Shown: positions 21,855-30,764 of the stretch, piece after piece | How positions within the stretch are numbered: the first letter of the stretch is position 1 | Layout: each line of letters opens with the position of its first letter | From: an uncultured Eggerthellaceae bacterium | GTDB lineage: Bacteria > Actinomycetota > Coriobacteriia > Coriobacteriales > Eggerthellaceae | Length of the DNA: 44,192 bases | Reading direction: 5' to 3' | NCBI GenBank assembly: GCA_934670115.1 | Contig: CAKUOV010000016.1 | Location: 1 to 44,192 of the forward strand | Notes under the pieces: generated by a model | The model's database searches: none | The model's input: only the letters and a program-made list of their open reading frames with translations | What the model was told of the DNA's origin: nothing | Program-made: the position numbers and the translations under genes

Positions 21855-22817
21855 TTGACTGAAGAATTTAGGCACATACCCGTCCTGCTCCCCGAGTGCC
21901 TCGATGCACTCGCGCTCAAATCACACACCGTATTCGTGGATTCCACGCTCGGTGGGGCAGGGCATTCCCTGGAAGTGGCCAAGCGTCTTGGTCCGGAAGG
22001 AATGCTCATCGGCATCGATCAAGATGACGTGGCGCTTGCCGCTGCGCAAACTCGGCTTGAATCGCTGCCCGATGAGACGCGTCCGCAGCTTGCCTTGTTG
22101 AAAGGTAATTTCGGGAACATGGACGAGCTTTTGATGAGCATCCCCGTTCCCGGTATCGACGCGGTTCTTTTCGACCTTGGTGTTTCTTCCGTGCAGATTG
22201 ACACGCCAGACCGGGGCTTTTCCTTCAAGGAGGATTGCCCGTTGGATATGCGTATGGATGGTTCGGGCAAACTCACTACTTTAACCGCAGCAGAGATCGT
22301 CAACACTTATACCGCAGCAGATCTCACCCGAATCATTCGCAGCTATTCCGACGAACGGTGGGCAAGTCGCATTGCGCAGTTCATTGTAGCCGCGCGTCAA
22401 CGTCAGCCCATCGAAACAAGCGGGCAGCTCGTGGAAATCATCAAGAGCGCCATTCCCGCTTCGGCTCGCCGCGCTGGGGGGCATCCCGCAAAGCGGACGT
22501 TCCAGGCGCTGCGCATCGAGGTAAACGATGAGTTGGGTGTTTTGAAACGAGGCCTGGAGGCGGCCGTGCGTTGGCTGAACCCTGGGGGGCGCATTGCAGT
22601 TATAACGTATCACTCCCTGGAGGACCGCATTGTAAAGGACCTCTTTGTCGAGTATGCGAATCGTTGCACGTGTCCGCCCGATTTGCCGGTGTGTGCTTGT
22701 GGACACGCGCCCCTGCTCAAGCAGGTAAGTCGCAAGCCTATTCTTCCTACCAAGGATGAAATTGAAAGAAATCCGCGCTCTCGCAGCGCGAAATTGAGAG
22801 TCGCAGAAAAGTTATAA
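21855..22817 (+). CDS. rsmH: 16S rRNA (cytosine1402-N4)-methyltransferase RsmH
   Basis: RsmH (MraW) methylates C1402 of 16S rRNA in the P site. The 320-residue product begins with FRHIPVLLPECLDAL and shows the SAM-binding segments DSTLGGAGHSLEVAKRL and IGIDQDDVAL. It also has VLFDLGVSSVQIDTPDRGFSF, RTFQALRIEVNDEL and ITYHSLEDRIVKDLF, all typical. The best start is TTG 21855, 4 bp after the mraZ stop. It has no clear ribosome binding site, so translation probably depends on coupling to mraZ. Frames open further upstream lie inside mraZ. Confidence 0.95.
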   Translation: MTEEFRHIPVLLPECLDALALKSHTVFVDSTLGGAGHSLEVAKRLGPEGMLIGIDQDDVALAAAQTRLESLPDETRPQLALLKGNFGNMDELLMSIPVPGIDAVLFDLGVSSVQIDTPDRGFSFKEDCPLDMRMDGSGKLTTLTAAEIVNTYTAADLTRIIRSYSDERWASRIAQFIVAARQRQPIETSGQLVEIIKSAIPASARRAGGHPAKRTFQALRIEVNDELGVLKRGLEAAVRWLNPGGRIAVITYHSLEDRIVKDLFVEYANRCTCPPDLPVCACGHAPLLKQVSRKPILPTKDEIERNPRSRSAKLRVAEKL

Positions 22818-22856
22818 GGCCGAGGCATTTTGTTGCCTCGTGAAAGTGAGAAATTC

Positions 22857-23315
22857 GTGGCAACCGCTGCTCGTGCATATCAAGATTCAAGGTTCGAAAG
22901 GGCGTATCATCCTTCTCGTTCTGGCGTGCGCGTGCATACTACGCATCAGCGACAGGAAGGCGCATCGACAAATGCCCTGATAACCGCCGCTGCCTTTGCG
23001 ATGGTCATTGCGGTTGTCGTTGCAATTTTCGCCGCAGTGCATGTTATTCTTGACTCCGCATCTGTTACGCTTTCTATGGAATCCCAGAAAGTTGCTTCGG
23101 AACTGGTTGACGCGCGCCACGAGGGCAGCTTGCTTGAAGTTGAAGTGAGCACGCTTTCCAATCCTACGCGCATTCAGGAAGCAGCAAACGATTTGGGCAT
23201 GATTTCTCCCGAGACGGCTACCGTTATCAAACTCGGTGAAGATGTTGTGGTTACGAACGCGCAAGGGGATCTTTCGTTGGCGGGAAGCCTTAGGGTTGTA
23301 GCACGCAACTCGTAA
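22857..23315 (+). CDS. ftsL: FtsL/DivIC-like division protein
   Basis: A small bitopic membrane protein between rsmH and ftsI, the usual place of ftsL. FtsL works with FtsB and FtsQ to activate FtsWI. The product has a basic cytoplasmic N terminus of about 45 residues, one membrane helix (NALITAAAFAMVIAVVVAIF), then a helical segment with heptad-like spacing and the NPTRIQEAANDLGM motif seen in FtsL-type proteins. Position and architecture carry the call, because FtsL sequences diverge fast. The start is uncertain: GTG 22857 has AAGTGAG upstream, while TTG 22830 has GAGG and would add nine residues. Confidence 0.8.
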   Translation: MATAARAYQDSRFERAYHPSRSGVRVHTTHQRQEGASTNALITAAAFAMVIAVVVAIFAAVHVILDSASVTLSMESQKVASELVDARHEGSLLEVEVSTLSNPTRIQEAANDLGMISPETATVIKLGEDVVVTNAQGDLSLAGSLRVVARNS

Positions 23316-23330
23316 GGAGGGTTTTCCTTC

Positions 23331-25061
23331 ATGTCCCGCAACAACAGCAACAATTCAAGACGCGCTTATTCGGAAAACGCCCCGCGTGCGGCGTTCGGCG
23401 GCGCAGATAGCATCTTCGAACAGCGTTTCCGTATCGCTTTTGCCTTAGTTATTGCTATCGTGGTCATTTTCGGCCTTCAGCTTTTGCGCTTGCAGGTGTT
23501 CCAGGCGGCGGATAATGCTGCGATGGGGCAGGCTGCGCGCGCGTCAACCACTAAGCTTTTGGCACATCGCGGTACTATCTACGACCGAAATGGCAATGTT
23601 TTGGCTACAAGCGTTGAAGTGAAGTCGGTTTATTGCGACCCCACGCTTATCTCGGACTTGCAGGAGGAAGCGCAAGACGTTGCTTCCGTTCTGGGCAACA
23701 GCGTGGAGTATTATTCTGACATCATGACCACGGCGAATTCCCGTTATGTATGCGTGGCGCGCAAGATTTCGGTTGAAACGGCTGAAAAACTTATTGAGAT
23801 GAACCTTGACGGCTTCTATTACGAAGACGAACTCGATCGCGTTTATCCGTACGGCCAAGTGGGCGGTCAGGTTATCGGCTGCTTGGATTCCGATGGCGCT
23901 GGCTTTACCGGCCTTGAAGCGTATTACGATGACATCCTGAAAGGCACGGATGGCATCAAGCGCGCGCAGGCAGGTGTGGGTGGCGCCGCTATTCCGGGCA
24001 CCGTGTATGAGCAAGTCGAGCCGATAGACGGCGAAGACATCATGATCTCGATCGACATCGAGATGCAGGCGCTTTTGGAAGAGCAAATTACGGCTTCCGC
24101 GGAAAAGCTTGACGCCGATAGTTCGTCTGCGGTCCTTATGGATGCGGGAACAGGCGAGATTTACGCAGCAGCATCGCTTCCCCTGTTTAACCCTTCGGAT
24201 CGAACCACGGTAGAAGCAGGCGCGACCGACCTGAAGTGCGTCACGCATGCCTTCGAGCCGGGTTCGGTCTTCAAGACCGTATCGGCTCTTTCGCTTTTGG
24301 AAAACGATGTCATGACCCCCGAAGATGAGTTGGAATGTCCCGTTGAGCTTGAAGCGGACAACTACATCATTACCGATGCGCACGATCGCGATGCGTGCAC
24401 GTATTCGTTGCGCGATATCCTGGCGTATTCATCGAACGTGGGCATTGCGCTTTCCATTGAGAAACTGGGATTCACGCCGTTTTTCGACGAAATCAACAAG
24501 TATTTGCTTACGCAGACAACGGGCGTAGATTATCCCAACGAAAGCGCTGGCTATCTGCTTGATCGGAACTCGTGGTCGCTCATTCAGGGCTATAACGTGT
24601 CATTCGGCCAAGGTGTTATGAATACGCCGCTGCAAATGGCGCGCTTCTATGGCATCCTTGAAAACGATGGCGTGGCGGTTACCCCGCATTTCCTTATCGC
24701 ACTGCCGCAAACCGGCGAATATGTAACGTATGATACGCAGGAAGTGACAACAGATACGCAGGCGCTTGATGAAACGGTAGACATGCTGACCTCGGTTGTT
24801 GAATACGGTACTGCAAAAGATGCCGCAATTGATGGCTATACGGTTGCAGGCAAAACATCCACGGCAGAAGTCGCTTCCGAACAGGGAGGATACAAGGAAG
24901 GCGTTTATAATCTGGCGTTTTGCGGCTTTCTTCCCGACTCCACCAGCAAATTGGTATGTTTTGTGACAACCGGCGAGACACCCTACCAAACAAATGTGTG
25001 TGCCCCGTTTAAGGCTATAATGTCATATGCTATAGAGCGATACAAAATTTCGCCGAAATAA
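23331..25061 (+). CDS. ftsI: Peptidoglycan transpeptidase FtsI (class B PBP)
   Basis: FtsI crosslinks septal peptidoglycan together with FtsW. The 576-residue chain has a cytoplasmic N terminus, one membrane helix (residues about 33-55), a PBP dimerisation domain and a transpeptidase domain. The nucleophile is Ser312 in SVFK (SxxK), and the second motif is SSN (367-369). The third motif reads KTS (508-510, AGKTSTAEV) where KTG is usual. No PASTA repeats are present. AAGGAGGG precedes the ATG. Confidence 0.95.
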   Translation: MSRNNSNNSRRAYSENAPRAAFGGADSIFEQRFRIAFALVIAIVVIFGLQLLRLQVFQAADNAAMGQAARASTTKLLAHRGTIYDRNGNVLATSVEVKSVYCDPTLISDLQEEAQDVASVLGNSVEYYSDIMTTANSRYVCVARKISVETAEKLIEMNLDGFYYEDELDRVYPYGQVGGQVIGCLDSDGAGFTGLEAYYDDILKGTDGIKRAQAGVGGAAIPGTVYEQVEPIDGEDIMISIDIEMQALLEEQITASAEKLDADSSSAVLMDAGTGEIYAAASLPLFNPSDRTTVEAGATDLKCVTHAFEPGSVFKTVSALSLLENDVMTPEDELECPVELEADNYIITDAHDRDACTYSLRDILAYSSNVGIALSIEKLGFTPFFDEINKYLLTQTTGVDYPNESAGYLLDRNSWSLIQGYNVSFGQGVMNTPLQMARFYGILENDGVAVTPHFLIALPQTGEYVTYDTQEVTTDTQALDETVDMLTSVVEYGTAKDAAIDGYTVAGKTSTAEVASEQGGYKEGVYNLAFCGFLPDSTSKLVCFVTTGETPYQTNVCAPFKAIMSYAIERYKISPK

Positions 25062-25072
25062 GGGAGAATCTC

Positions 25073-26554
25073 ATGGCTAAAACATGCGCGGAGCTTTTAT
25101 CGCAAATCGATTGCACCATTATCGGCAACGCCGACGAACCCATTGAAGGCATTGCCTACCGCAGCGATAAAGTGAAGCCGGGAGATGCATTCTTCTGCAT
25201 TGTTGGTAAAGTGACCGATGGTCACTCTTTTGCGCAAGATGCCATTAATCGCGGTGCGAAAGTGCTGGTGGTGGAACGCAAGCTGTACCTGGCCGATGCG
25301 ACCGATGTGACCGAAGTTGTGGTAAGCGATTCGCGCAAGGCCATGGCCGCGGCAGCTGCCGCATTCAATGATTTCCCCTCTACGAAGTTTTCCCTGGTGG
25401 GCATTACCGGCACGAATGGCAAAACGACCACAACGTACCTGGTAAACCATATTGCCAGCGAAGCGGGTATGAAAACGGGCATCATTGGCACGGTGGGTGT
25501 TATCGCCGATGGCACGCTTGAGAAAACGGCGAACACCACACCAGAATCTTCCGACCTGCAGGCGCTTTTGGGACGCATGGCACAAAACGATCGCTCGGTG
25601 GTGGCCATGGAGGTAAGCTCCCATGCGCTTGACTTGCTGCGCACGTGGGGATGCCACTTCGCGGTGACCGCATTCACGAATCTTACGCAGGATCACCTGG
25701 ATTATCATCATACGTTCGAGGAATATTTCGAGGCAAAAGCGCTGCTTTTCGGGAAGGATTACCCGTCTAAGCGCGTTATCTGCATCGATGACAAGTGGGG
25801 CAAAGAATTGCTGCGCCGCTGCTCCAGTGCGGGCGATGACATTATTACCACGGGTTTCGAGAAGTCCGCTCAGATTCACCCCGAAGAAGTTGAATATTTC
25901 CAGACGCATACGCGCGTGAAGCTTTATGCCTGCGGTTCTGTTTACGATTTCGATTATCCGCTGGTGGGTAAATTCAATGTTTCCAACATGATGACGGCAT
26001 TCGGTATTGCTCTTTCGCTGGGTATTACTGCGCATAACATCATTGCATCGTTCAAGAAGCCCGTTTTCGTTCCGGGCCGCTTGCAGCGCGTTCATACCGC
26101 CCACGATGGCGGCGTATCCATTTTCGTTGACTACGCGCACACGCCCGATGCTTTGGAGAAGGCGCTCAGCGCGGTGAAGGCCTTGAGCGATAACCGCACG
26201 ATTGTGGTGTTTGGCTGCGGTGGTGATCGCGATGCTACGAAGCGACCGCTTATGGGTAAGGCTGCTCTTGCAGCCGACTACGTGGTAGTGACCAGCGATA
26301 ACCCTCGTACCGAGGACCCGCAGGCCATCATTCGCGATATTGTTGCCGGCATGGGGGACCCTGCGGGGCGCTATGAAGTTGAGGCCGATCGCCGCGCTGC
26401 CATCGCACGTGCCATTGCGCTTGCGAAGCCGGGCGATTCCATTTTGGTGGCGGGTAAAGGCCACGAGGATTATCAGCTGGTTGCGGGCCGTGTCCTTCAG
26501 TTTGACGATGCGGTTGTGGCTGCCGAAGAGCTCGAGCGTGCGTTTGGCGCTTAA
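25073..26554 (+). CDS. murE: UDP-MurNAc-tripeptide synthetase MurE
   Basis: MurE adds the third amino acid to UDP-MurNAc-L-Ala-D-Glu. The 493-residue product has the ATP loop GITGTNGKTTTT, TTPESSDLQ, EVSSHALDLLR with TNLTQDHLDYHHTFEEYF, and VDYAHTPDALEKAL. The specificity motif is DNPR (SDNPRTEDP), which in characterised enzymes goes with meso-diaminopimelate rather than L-lysine. AGGGAGA precedes the ATG, and the gene follows ftsI by 11 bp. Confidence 0.96.
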   Translation: MAKTCAELLSQIDCTIIGNADEPIEGIAYRSDKVKPGDAFFCIVGKVTDGHSFAQDAINRGAKVLVVERKLYLADATDVTEVVVSDSRKAMAAAAAAFNDFPSTKFSLVGITGTNGKTTTTYLVNHIASEAGMKTGIIGTVGVIADGTLEKTANTTPESSDLQALLGRMAQNDRSVVAMEVSSHALDLLRTWGCHFAVTAFTNLTQDHLDYHHTFEEYFEAKALLFGKDYPSKRVICIDDKWGKELLRRCSSAGDDIITTGFEKSAQIHPEEVEYFQTHTRVKLYACGSVYDFDYPLVGKFNVSNMMTAFGIALSLGITAHNIIASFKKPVFVPGRLQRVHTAHDGGVSIFVDYAHTPDALEKALSAVKALSDNRTIVVFGCGGDRDATKRPLMGKAALAADYVVVTSDNPRTEDPQAIIRDIVAGMGDPAGRYEVEADRRAAIARAIALAKPGDSILVAGKGHEDYQLVAGRVLQFDDAVVAAEELERAFGA

Positions 26555-26740
26555 GGAGTTCAAGTGGGCTCAAAAAGTCTCCGAAGCGCGGATTTGCTTG
26601 ATGCACAAGCTGCGTGCTTCGCGCGATGGTTTGAATGCCTGCGTTGGCGGACGTGTTTGCGCTGCTTTCTGCGTTGTTGACGCGGCGCAAGGGATATGCA
26701 AACGGATATACGGGCAAGGTAAAAGAGGAGTTTTTCGCGC
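26555..26740 (+). other. Gap between murE and murF
   Basis: At 186 bp this is one of the two longest gaps inside the cluster; the other, before ftsZ, carries a promoter. No promoter is convincing here and no gene is seen. The open plus-strand frame crossing it continues out of murE in another frame and looks like noise. GAGGAG near 26725 is the murF ribosome binding site. Confidence 0.5.
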
Positions 26741-28198
26741 ATGCGTTTGAATGCAAAGCAAATAGCCCAGATCACGGGGGCGGATATTGTCGTTGATCCT
26801 CTTGGAACAAAAGAGCTGGCGTGCTCGTTGACGTGGGACTCTCGAGAAGTGGTCCCCGATGCGCTCTATGTTGCGCTGCCGGGCCAGCGTGTTGATGGCC
26901 ACGATTTCGTTGACAGCGCCCTGCGTTCAGGTGCTTCTCTTGCTCTGGTAATGAAAAATCCTTCCGAGCAGACGTGCGCTCTTGCGCGCGAGCTGGGTGC
27001 AGGCATTTTAGAGGTGCCCGATACCGCCGATGCCATAACGCAACTTGCTGCGGCCTGGCGCTTAAAGCTTTCGGGATGCGTCATTGGATTGACTGGGTCA
27101 AGCGGGAAAACCACCACAAAGAATTTAGTGCGCGACGTTTTGGCTGCTCAGCACAGCGTGGTTGCCACGAAAGCGAACCAGAACAACGAGCTGGGCGTTC
27201 CGAAAACGTTGCTTTCCGCCGATGCGGACACCGAATACGTTGTGGTTGAAATGGGCATGCGCGGTCAAGGACAAATCCACGAGCTCTGTTCGTTTGTGCA
27301 GCCCGATATGGGTCTTATCGTGAACGTGGGAGAAAGCCACATTGAGCTTTTAGGCGGTCGTGACAATATTGCCCGCGCGAAAGGCGAACTGTTCTGCGAG
27401 CTGCCTTCCCATAAGGGCGTGGCATTCGTGAACGCGGGCGGCGATTACGCTGACTTCTTGTGCGAGAATGCACATCTTGCGGCGCGTGACGTTCGTGTGG
27501 TTCGTTTTGGATTGCAGGCGGCGCCTGAAGACAACGCCCCGGCCGTATGGGCGGAAAACATTCACCTTGACGAAGAAGGCCGTCCGTGTTTCATGCTGTG
27601 CGCGCAGGGCTTCACCCAGCTTCAGCGCGGGGAGACGCATGTGCCGGTAAGCCTGAACTTGCGCGGGCTGCACAACGTTTCCAATGCAACGGCCGCTGCC
27701 GCCGTTGGCCTGCAGTGCGGTATGGCGCTTGAGGCAATCGCATTGGCGCTCCAGGCTGCCCTTCCCGAAGCGGGAAGGCAGGAAGTCGTGAAGGCGCGTG
27801 CCGGCTACACGATTGTCAACGATACGTATAACGCGAACCCGGAATCAATGCGTGCTTCGCTTCTCACGTTTTCCGCGATGGACGGTTTCGGTCGCCATAT
27901 TGCCGTTCTGGGCGATATGGGCGAGCTCGGTTCGTATGCAGAGGCATGCCATAAAGGAATCGGCGCGCTTATTCCTTCGCTTAACGTTGATTATCTTATC
28001 TGCATCGGTGAACTTTCCGCGTATATTGCACAAGCAGCGCTTGAAGCGGGCATGAGTGCGGATAGAATTGTTCAGGCAAATTCGATTTCCGATGTATTAG
28101 GAACGCTTGATAGCATGCTTGAGCCAACTGATGCCGTGTTGGTGAAAGCTTCTCATTTCATGGGCTTGTCCCGTGTGGTGGAGGGACTGATTCGATAG
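26741..28198 (+). CDS. murF: UDP-MurNAc-tripeptide-D-Ala-D-Ala ligase MurF
   Basis: MurF adds D-Ala-D-Ala to finish the UDP-MurNAc-pentapeptide. The 485-residue product has the three Mur-ligase domains: the N-terminal uridine-binding part with TWDSREVVPDALYVALPG, the ATP loop GLTGSSGKTTTKNLV with KANQNNELGVP, and the C-terminal domain with NDTYNANPESMRASL and LGDMGELG. The gene stops immediately before mraY. Confidence 0.96.
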   Translation: MRLNAKQIAQITGADIVVDPLGTKELACSLTWDSREVVPDALYVALPGQRVDGHDFVDSALRSGASLALVMKNPSEQTCALARELGAGILEVPDTADAITQLAAAWRLKLSGCVIGLTGSSGKTTTKNLVRDVLAAQHSVVATKANQNNELGVPKTLLSADADTEYVVVEMGMRGQGQIHELCSFVQPDMGLIVNVGESHIELLGGRDNIARAKGELFCELPSHKGVAFVNAGGDYADFLCENAHLAARDVRVVRFGLQAAPEDNAPAVWAENIHLDEEGRPCFMLCAQGFTQLQRGETHVPVSLNLRGLHNVSNATAAAAVGLQCGMALEAIALALQAALPEAGRQEVVKARAGYTIVNDTYNANPESMRASLLTFSAMDGFGRHIAVLGDMGELGSYAEACHKGIGALIPSLNVDYLICIGELSAYIAQAALEAGMSADRIVQANSISDVLGTLDSMLEPTDAVLVKASHFMGLSRVVEGLIR

Positions 28199-29236
28199 AT
28201 GTTTTCGGCTTTTTCAAAATACCCAACCTTTTTAGTGTTCTTGGCAGTTGTTCTTGCTGCTGCGTTGACTATGGCGGTTATGCCCGCATTTATTCGCCTT
28301 TTGCGCTCAAGCCATGTGGGTCAACAAGTGCGCGCCGATGGCCCTCAGAGCCATTTAGTGAAGCAGGGTACCCCTACCATGGGCGGTTTGATCATGCTTG
28401 TTGCGGTTCTGGTCACTTCGCTTTTGGTGTGTTCGCCTTCTGTGCAAACGATACTGCTTTTGGCGGCTACGCTTCTGGCGGGTGTGCTGGGGCTTATCGA
28501 TGACGCTTCCAAGATTGCCCACGAGCGCTCGCTTGGACTGACCCCGAAAGCAAAGCTGGTGGGGCAGTTCGGCATTGCTACGGTCTTTTGCTTGGTGGCG
28601 GTGAATGCGGGCGGCGTTGAGCCGACCGTCTCCATTCCGTTTGTCTATACCTTTGACCTGGGTGTTTTGACTACGGTCGTGCCGCTGGGTAATGGCATTG
28701 AGATTCCCTGGCTCTACCTTATCTTCGTGAACATCCTGATGGTGGGCATGTGCAACGCCGTGAACTTGACCGACGGCCTTGATGGCCTGGCTGCTGGCAC
28801 GGTGATGATTGTTATGCTGGTCATGGCTGCTATTGCGTATCGCTCCGACTTGTTGGACTCCGCGGTGTTCGCTGCCGCGCTGGCAGGCGCGTGCATTGGT
28901 TTTCTGTGGTTCAACGCGTTTCCTGCCGACATCTTCATGGGCGATACCGGCTCGTTGGCGCTAGGTATGGCGCTTGCAGCGCTTGCGGTGCTTACGAAGA
29001 CAGAATTCGTTGTCATCATTATCGGCGGCCTGTTCGTGGCCGAGGCGCTGTCCGTTATCATCCAGGTAGCGTATTACAAGCGCACGAAGAAGCGCATCTT
29101 CCTCATGGCTCCGCTTCATCACCACTTCGAGAAGAAGGGCTGGAGCGAAACGAAGGTAGTTGTGCGTTTCTGGATTGTCTCGGGCGTTTTGGCTGCCTCG
29201 GGCTTCCTGCTGTACTTTATCGAGACGATTGTTTAG
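28199..29236 (+). CDS. mraY: Phospho-MurNAc-pentapeptide transferase MraY
   Basis: MraY makes lipid I by transferring phospho-MurNAc-pentapeptide to undecaprenyl phosphate. The 345-residue polytopic protein shows KQGTPTMGGLI, LIDDASKI with the catalytic Asp pair, NAVNLTDGLDGLAAG, FMGDTGSLALG and the His-rich MAPLHHHFEKKGW near the C terminus. About ten membrane helices are visible. ATG 28199 follows the murF stop directly. Confidence 0.97.
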   Translation: MFSAFSKYPTFLVFLAVVLAAALTMAVMPAFIRLLRSSHVGQQVRADGPQSHLVKQGTPTMGGLIMLVAVLVTSLLVCSPSVQTILLLAATLLAGVLGLIDDASKIAHERSLGLTPKAKLVGQFGIATVFCLVAVNAGGVEPTVSIPFVYTFDLGVLTTVVPLGNGIEIPWLYLIFVNILMVGMCNAVNLTDGLDGLAAGTVMIVMLVMAAIAYRSDLLDSAVFAAALAGACIGFLWFNAFPADIFMGDTGSLALGMALAALAVLTKTEFVVIIIGGLFVAEALSVIIQVAYYKRTKKRIFLMAPLHHHFEKKGWSETKVVVRFWIVSGVLAASGFLLYFIETIV

Positions 29237-29246
29237 GAGCTGCTTT

Positions 29247-30737
29247 ATGAGCGAATCCGAAATAAAACTTCTTTCTGGCAAAAAACACGCGCCTGAATTT
29301 ATTGGGCGCGTTTTAGTGATTGGTCTGGGCAAAAGCGGCATGGCGGCGGTAACGTATCTATCCGCCCTGGTGGGAACGCGCGTGGAAAGCGTTTTTGTCG
29401 CGGCGGGCGCGCAAAACCAGAAAGCGCAGGTGTTTGCGGACCGCTTTGCAAGCGAAAACGTCACGTTCGCATTTGACTGCGAGCAGTTTTCCGACTCGTA
29501 CGACCTGTGCATTGCCAGCCCGGGCATTTCGCAGTTCTCCGATTTTTATCGCAATGCTGCCGCGGCTTCCAAAGAAGTGGTGAGTGAAGCCGAATTTGCC
29601 TGGCGCGAAAGCAACGAAGGTGCGCGTTGGGTTGCCATTACCGGTACGAATGGAAAAACGACCACCACGTCGCTTGCTGCGCATATCCTAAAGCGCGCAG
29701 GGCTCAAAGCGGCTGCCGTGGGAAATATCGGTGATGTGTGCCTGGATGTCGTTGCCGCAGGTGGCGTGGATGTTTACGTGGCGGAGCTTTCTTCGTTCCA
29801 ACTGGCATCAACATCGCTTTTCACGCCGGTTGCATCGGTTATTTTGAACATCACGCCCGATCATCTGTACTGGCACTTGTCGTTTGAAGCGTATCGCGAT
29901 GCGAAGTACAAGTGCTTGGCAAACTTGAACAAAACGCCTGGTGCTCTGGCAATCCTTGATGCCACCGACGAAGTGGTGCGTGGCAAGATTCGTGAGCTTA
30001 AGGCGACCCCAGCCGATGAGCGTGGATTCGATTACCTGCCGTTAGGTACGGCGGCGGGCGTTCGTGAGAGCATGATTGCGCGTTGCGGCGCCTCTGCCGC
30101 AGCGTACGTGGACGAAAACGAAACGCTAGTCATTGAGCTTGCGGGCGTGCGCCATGAATTGTGTGCAGTGAGCGACTTGCAGATTAAAGGCGACCATAAC
30201 ATTTCGAACTCTCTGGCAGCAGCTGCGTGCGCACTTGCCATTGGCGCAAACGATGCCCAGATTATCGATGGCCTGAAGAGCTTCGCACCGCTGGAGCATC
30301 GCAATGAGCCGTGTGGCAGCATTGCCGGCGTGCATTGCTTCAACGATTCAAAGGCAACGAATGTTGATTCCAGCTTGAAGGCGCTTTCTTCCTTTGCTCC
30401 GGGAACGGTTGTGGCGCTCTATGGCGGCCGCGATAAAGGTACCGACTTAACGGAGCTGGTGCAGGCTACAAAACAATATGCCCATGCTGTGGTGTGCTTT
30501 GGCGAGTGTCAAGAGCGCTTCTACCAGGCGTTTGCGGCCGATAAGGGCAATCTTACGCTTCTGCGCGCGCCGTGGCTGGAAGATGCCCTTGATGCTGCAT
30601 TGAGCGTTGCTCGCCCCGGTGATAACGTTGTCTTGACGCCCGCGTGCGCTTCTTTCGACGAATTTTCCTGTTTCGAAGAGCGCGGCGAAGTGTTCAAGAA
30701 GCTTGTTGCCGCCCGCCGTGAGCGCTTGGGCGCGTAG
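29247..30737 (+). CDS. murD: UDP-MurNAc-L-alanine:D-glutamate ligase MurD
   Basis: MurD adds D-glutamate to UDP-MurNAc-L-Ala. The 496-residue product has the N-terminal Rossmann-like start VLVIGLGKSGMAAVTYL, the ATP loop AITGTNGKTTTTSLAAHIL, the segment VAELSSFQLAST with NITPDHLYWH, and CFNDSKATNVDSSLKAL with LYGGRDKGTDLTEL. The start is ATG 29247. AGGAG (29235-29239) overlaps the mraY stop, which couples the two genes. It is slightly long for MurD. Confidence 0.95.
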   Translation: MSESEIKLLSGKKHAPEFIGRVLVIGLGKSGMAAVTYLSALVGTRVESVFVAAGAQNQKAQVFADRFASENVTFAFDCEQFSDSYDLCIASPGISQFSDFYRNAAAASKEVVSEAEFAWRESNEGARWVAITGTNGKTTTTSLAAHILKRAGLKAAAVGNIGDVCLDVVAAGGVDVYVAELSSFQLASTSLFTPVASVILNITPDHLYWHLSFEAYRDAKYKCLANLNKTPGALAILDATDEVVRGKIRELKATPADERGFDYLPLGTAAGVRESMIARCGASAAAYVDENETLVIELAGVRHELCAVSDLQIKGDHNISNSLAAAACALAIGANDAQIIDGLKSFAPLEHRNEPCGSIAGVHCFNDSKATNVDSSLKALSSFAPGTVVALYGGRDKGTDLTELVQATKQYAHAVVCFGECQERFYQAFAADKGNLTLLRAPWLEDALDAALSVARPGDNVVLTPACASFDEFSCFEERGEVFKKLVAARRERLGA

Positions 30738-30764
30738 GTTCGCCGGCGAAAGTCTTTTGCGCAT

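Noticed and set aside
25097..26563. 488-codon minus-strand frame opposite murE
   Set aside because: Long only because murE codon bias avoids stops on the complement; the sequence has no recognisable domain, and murE is certain.
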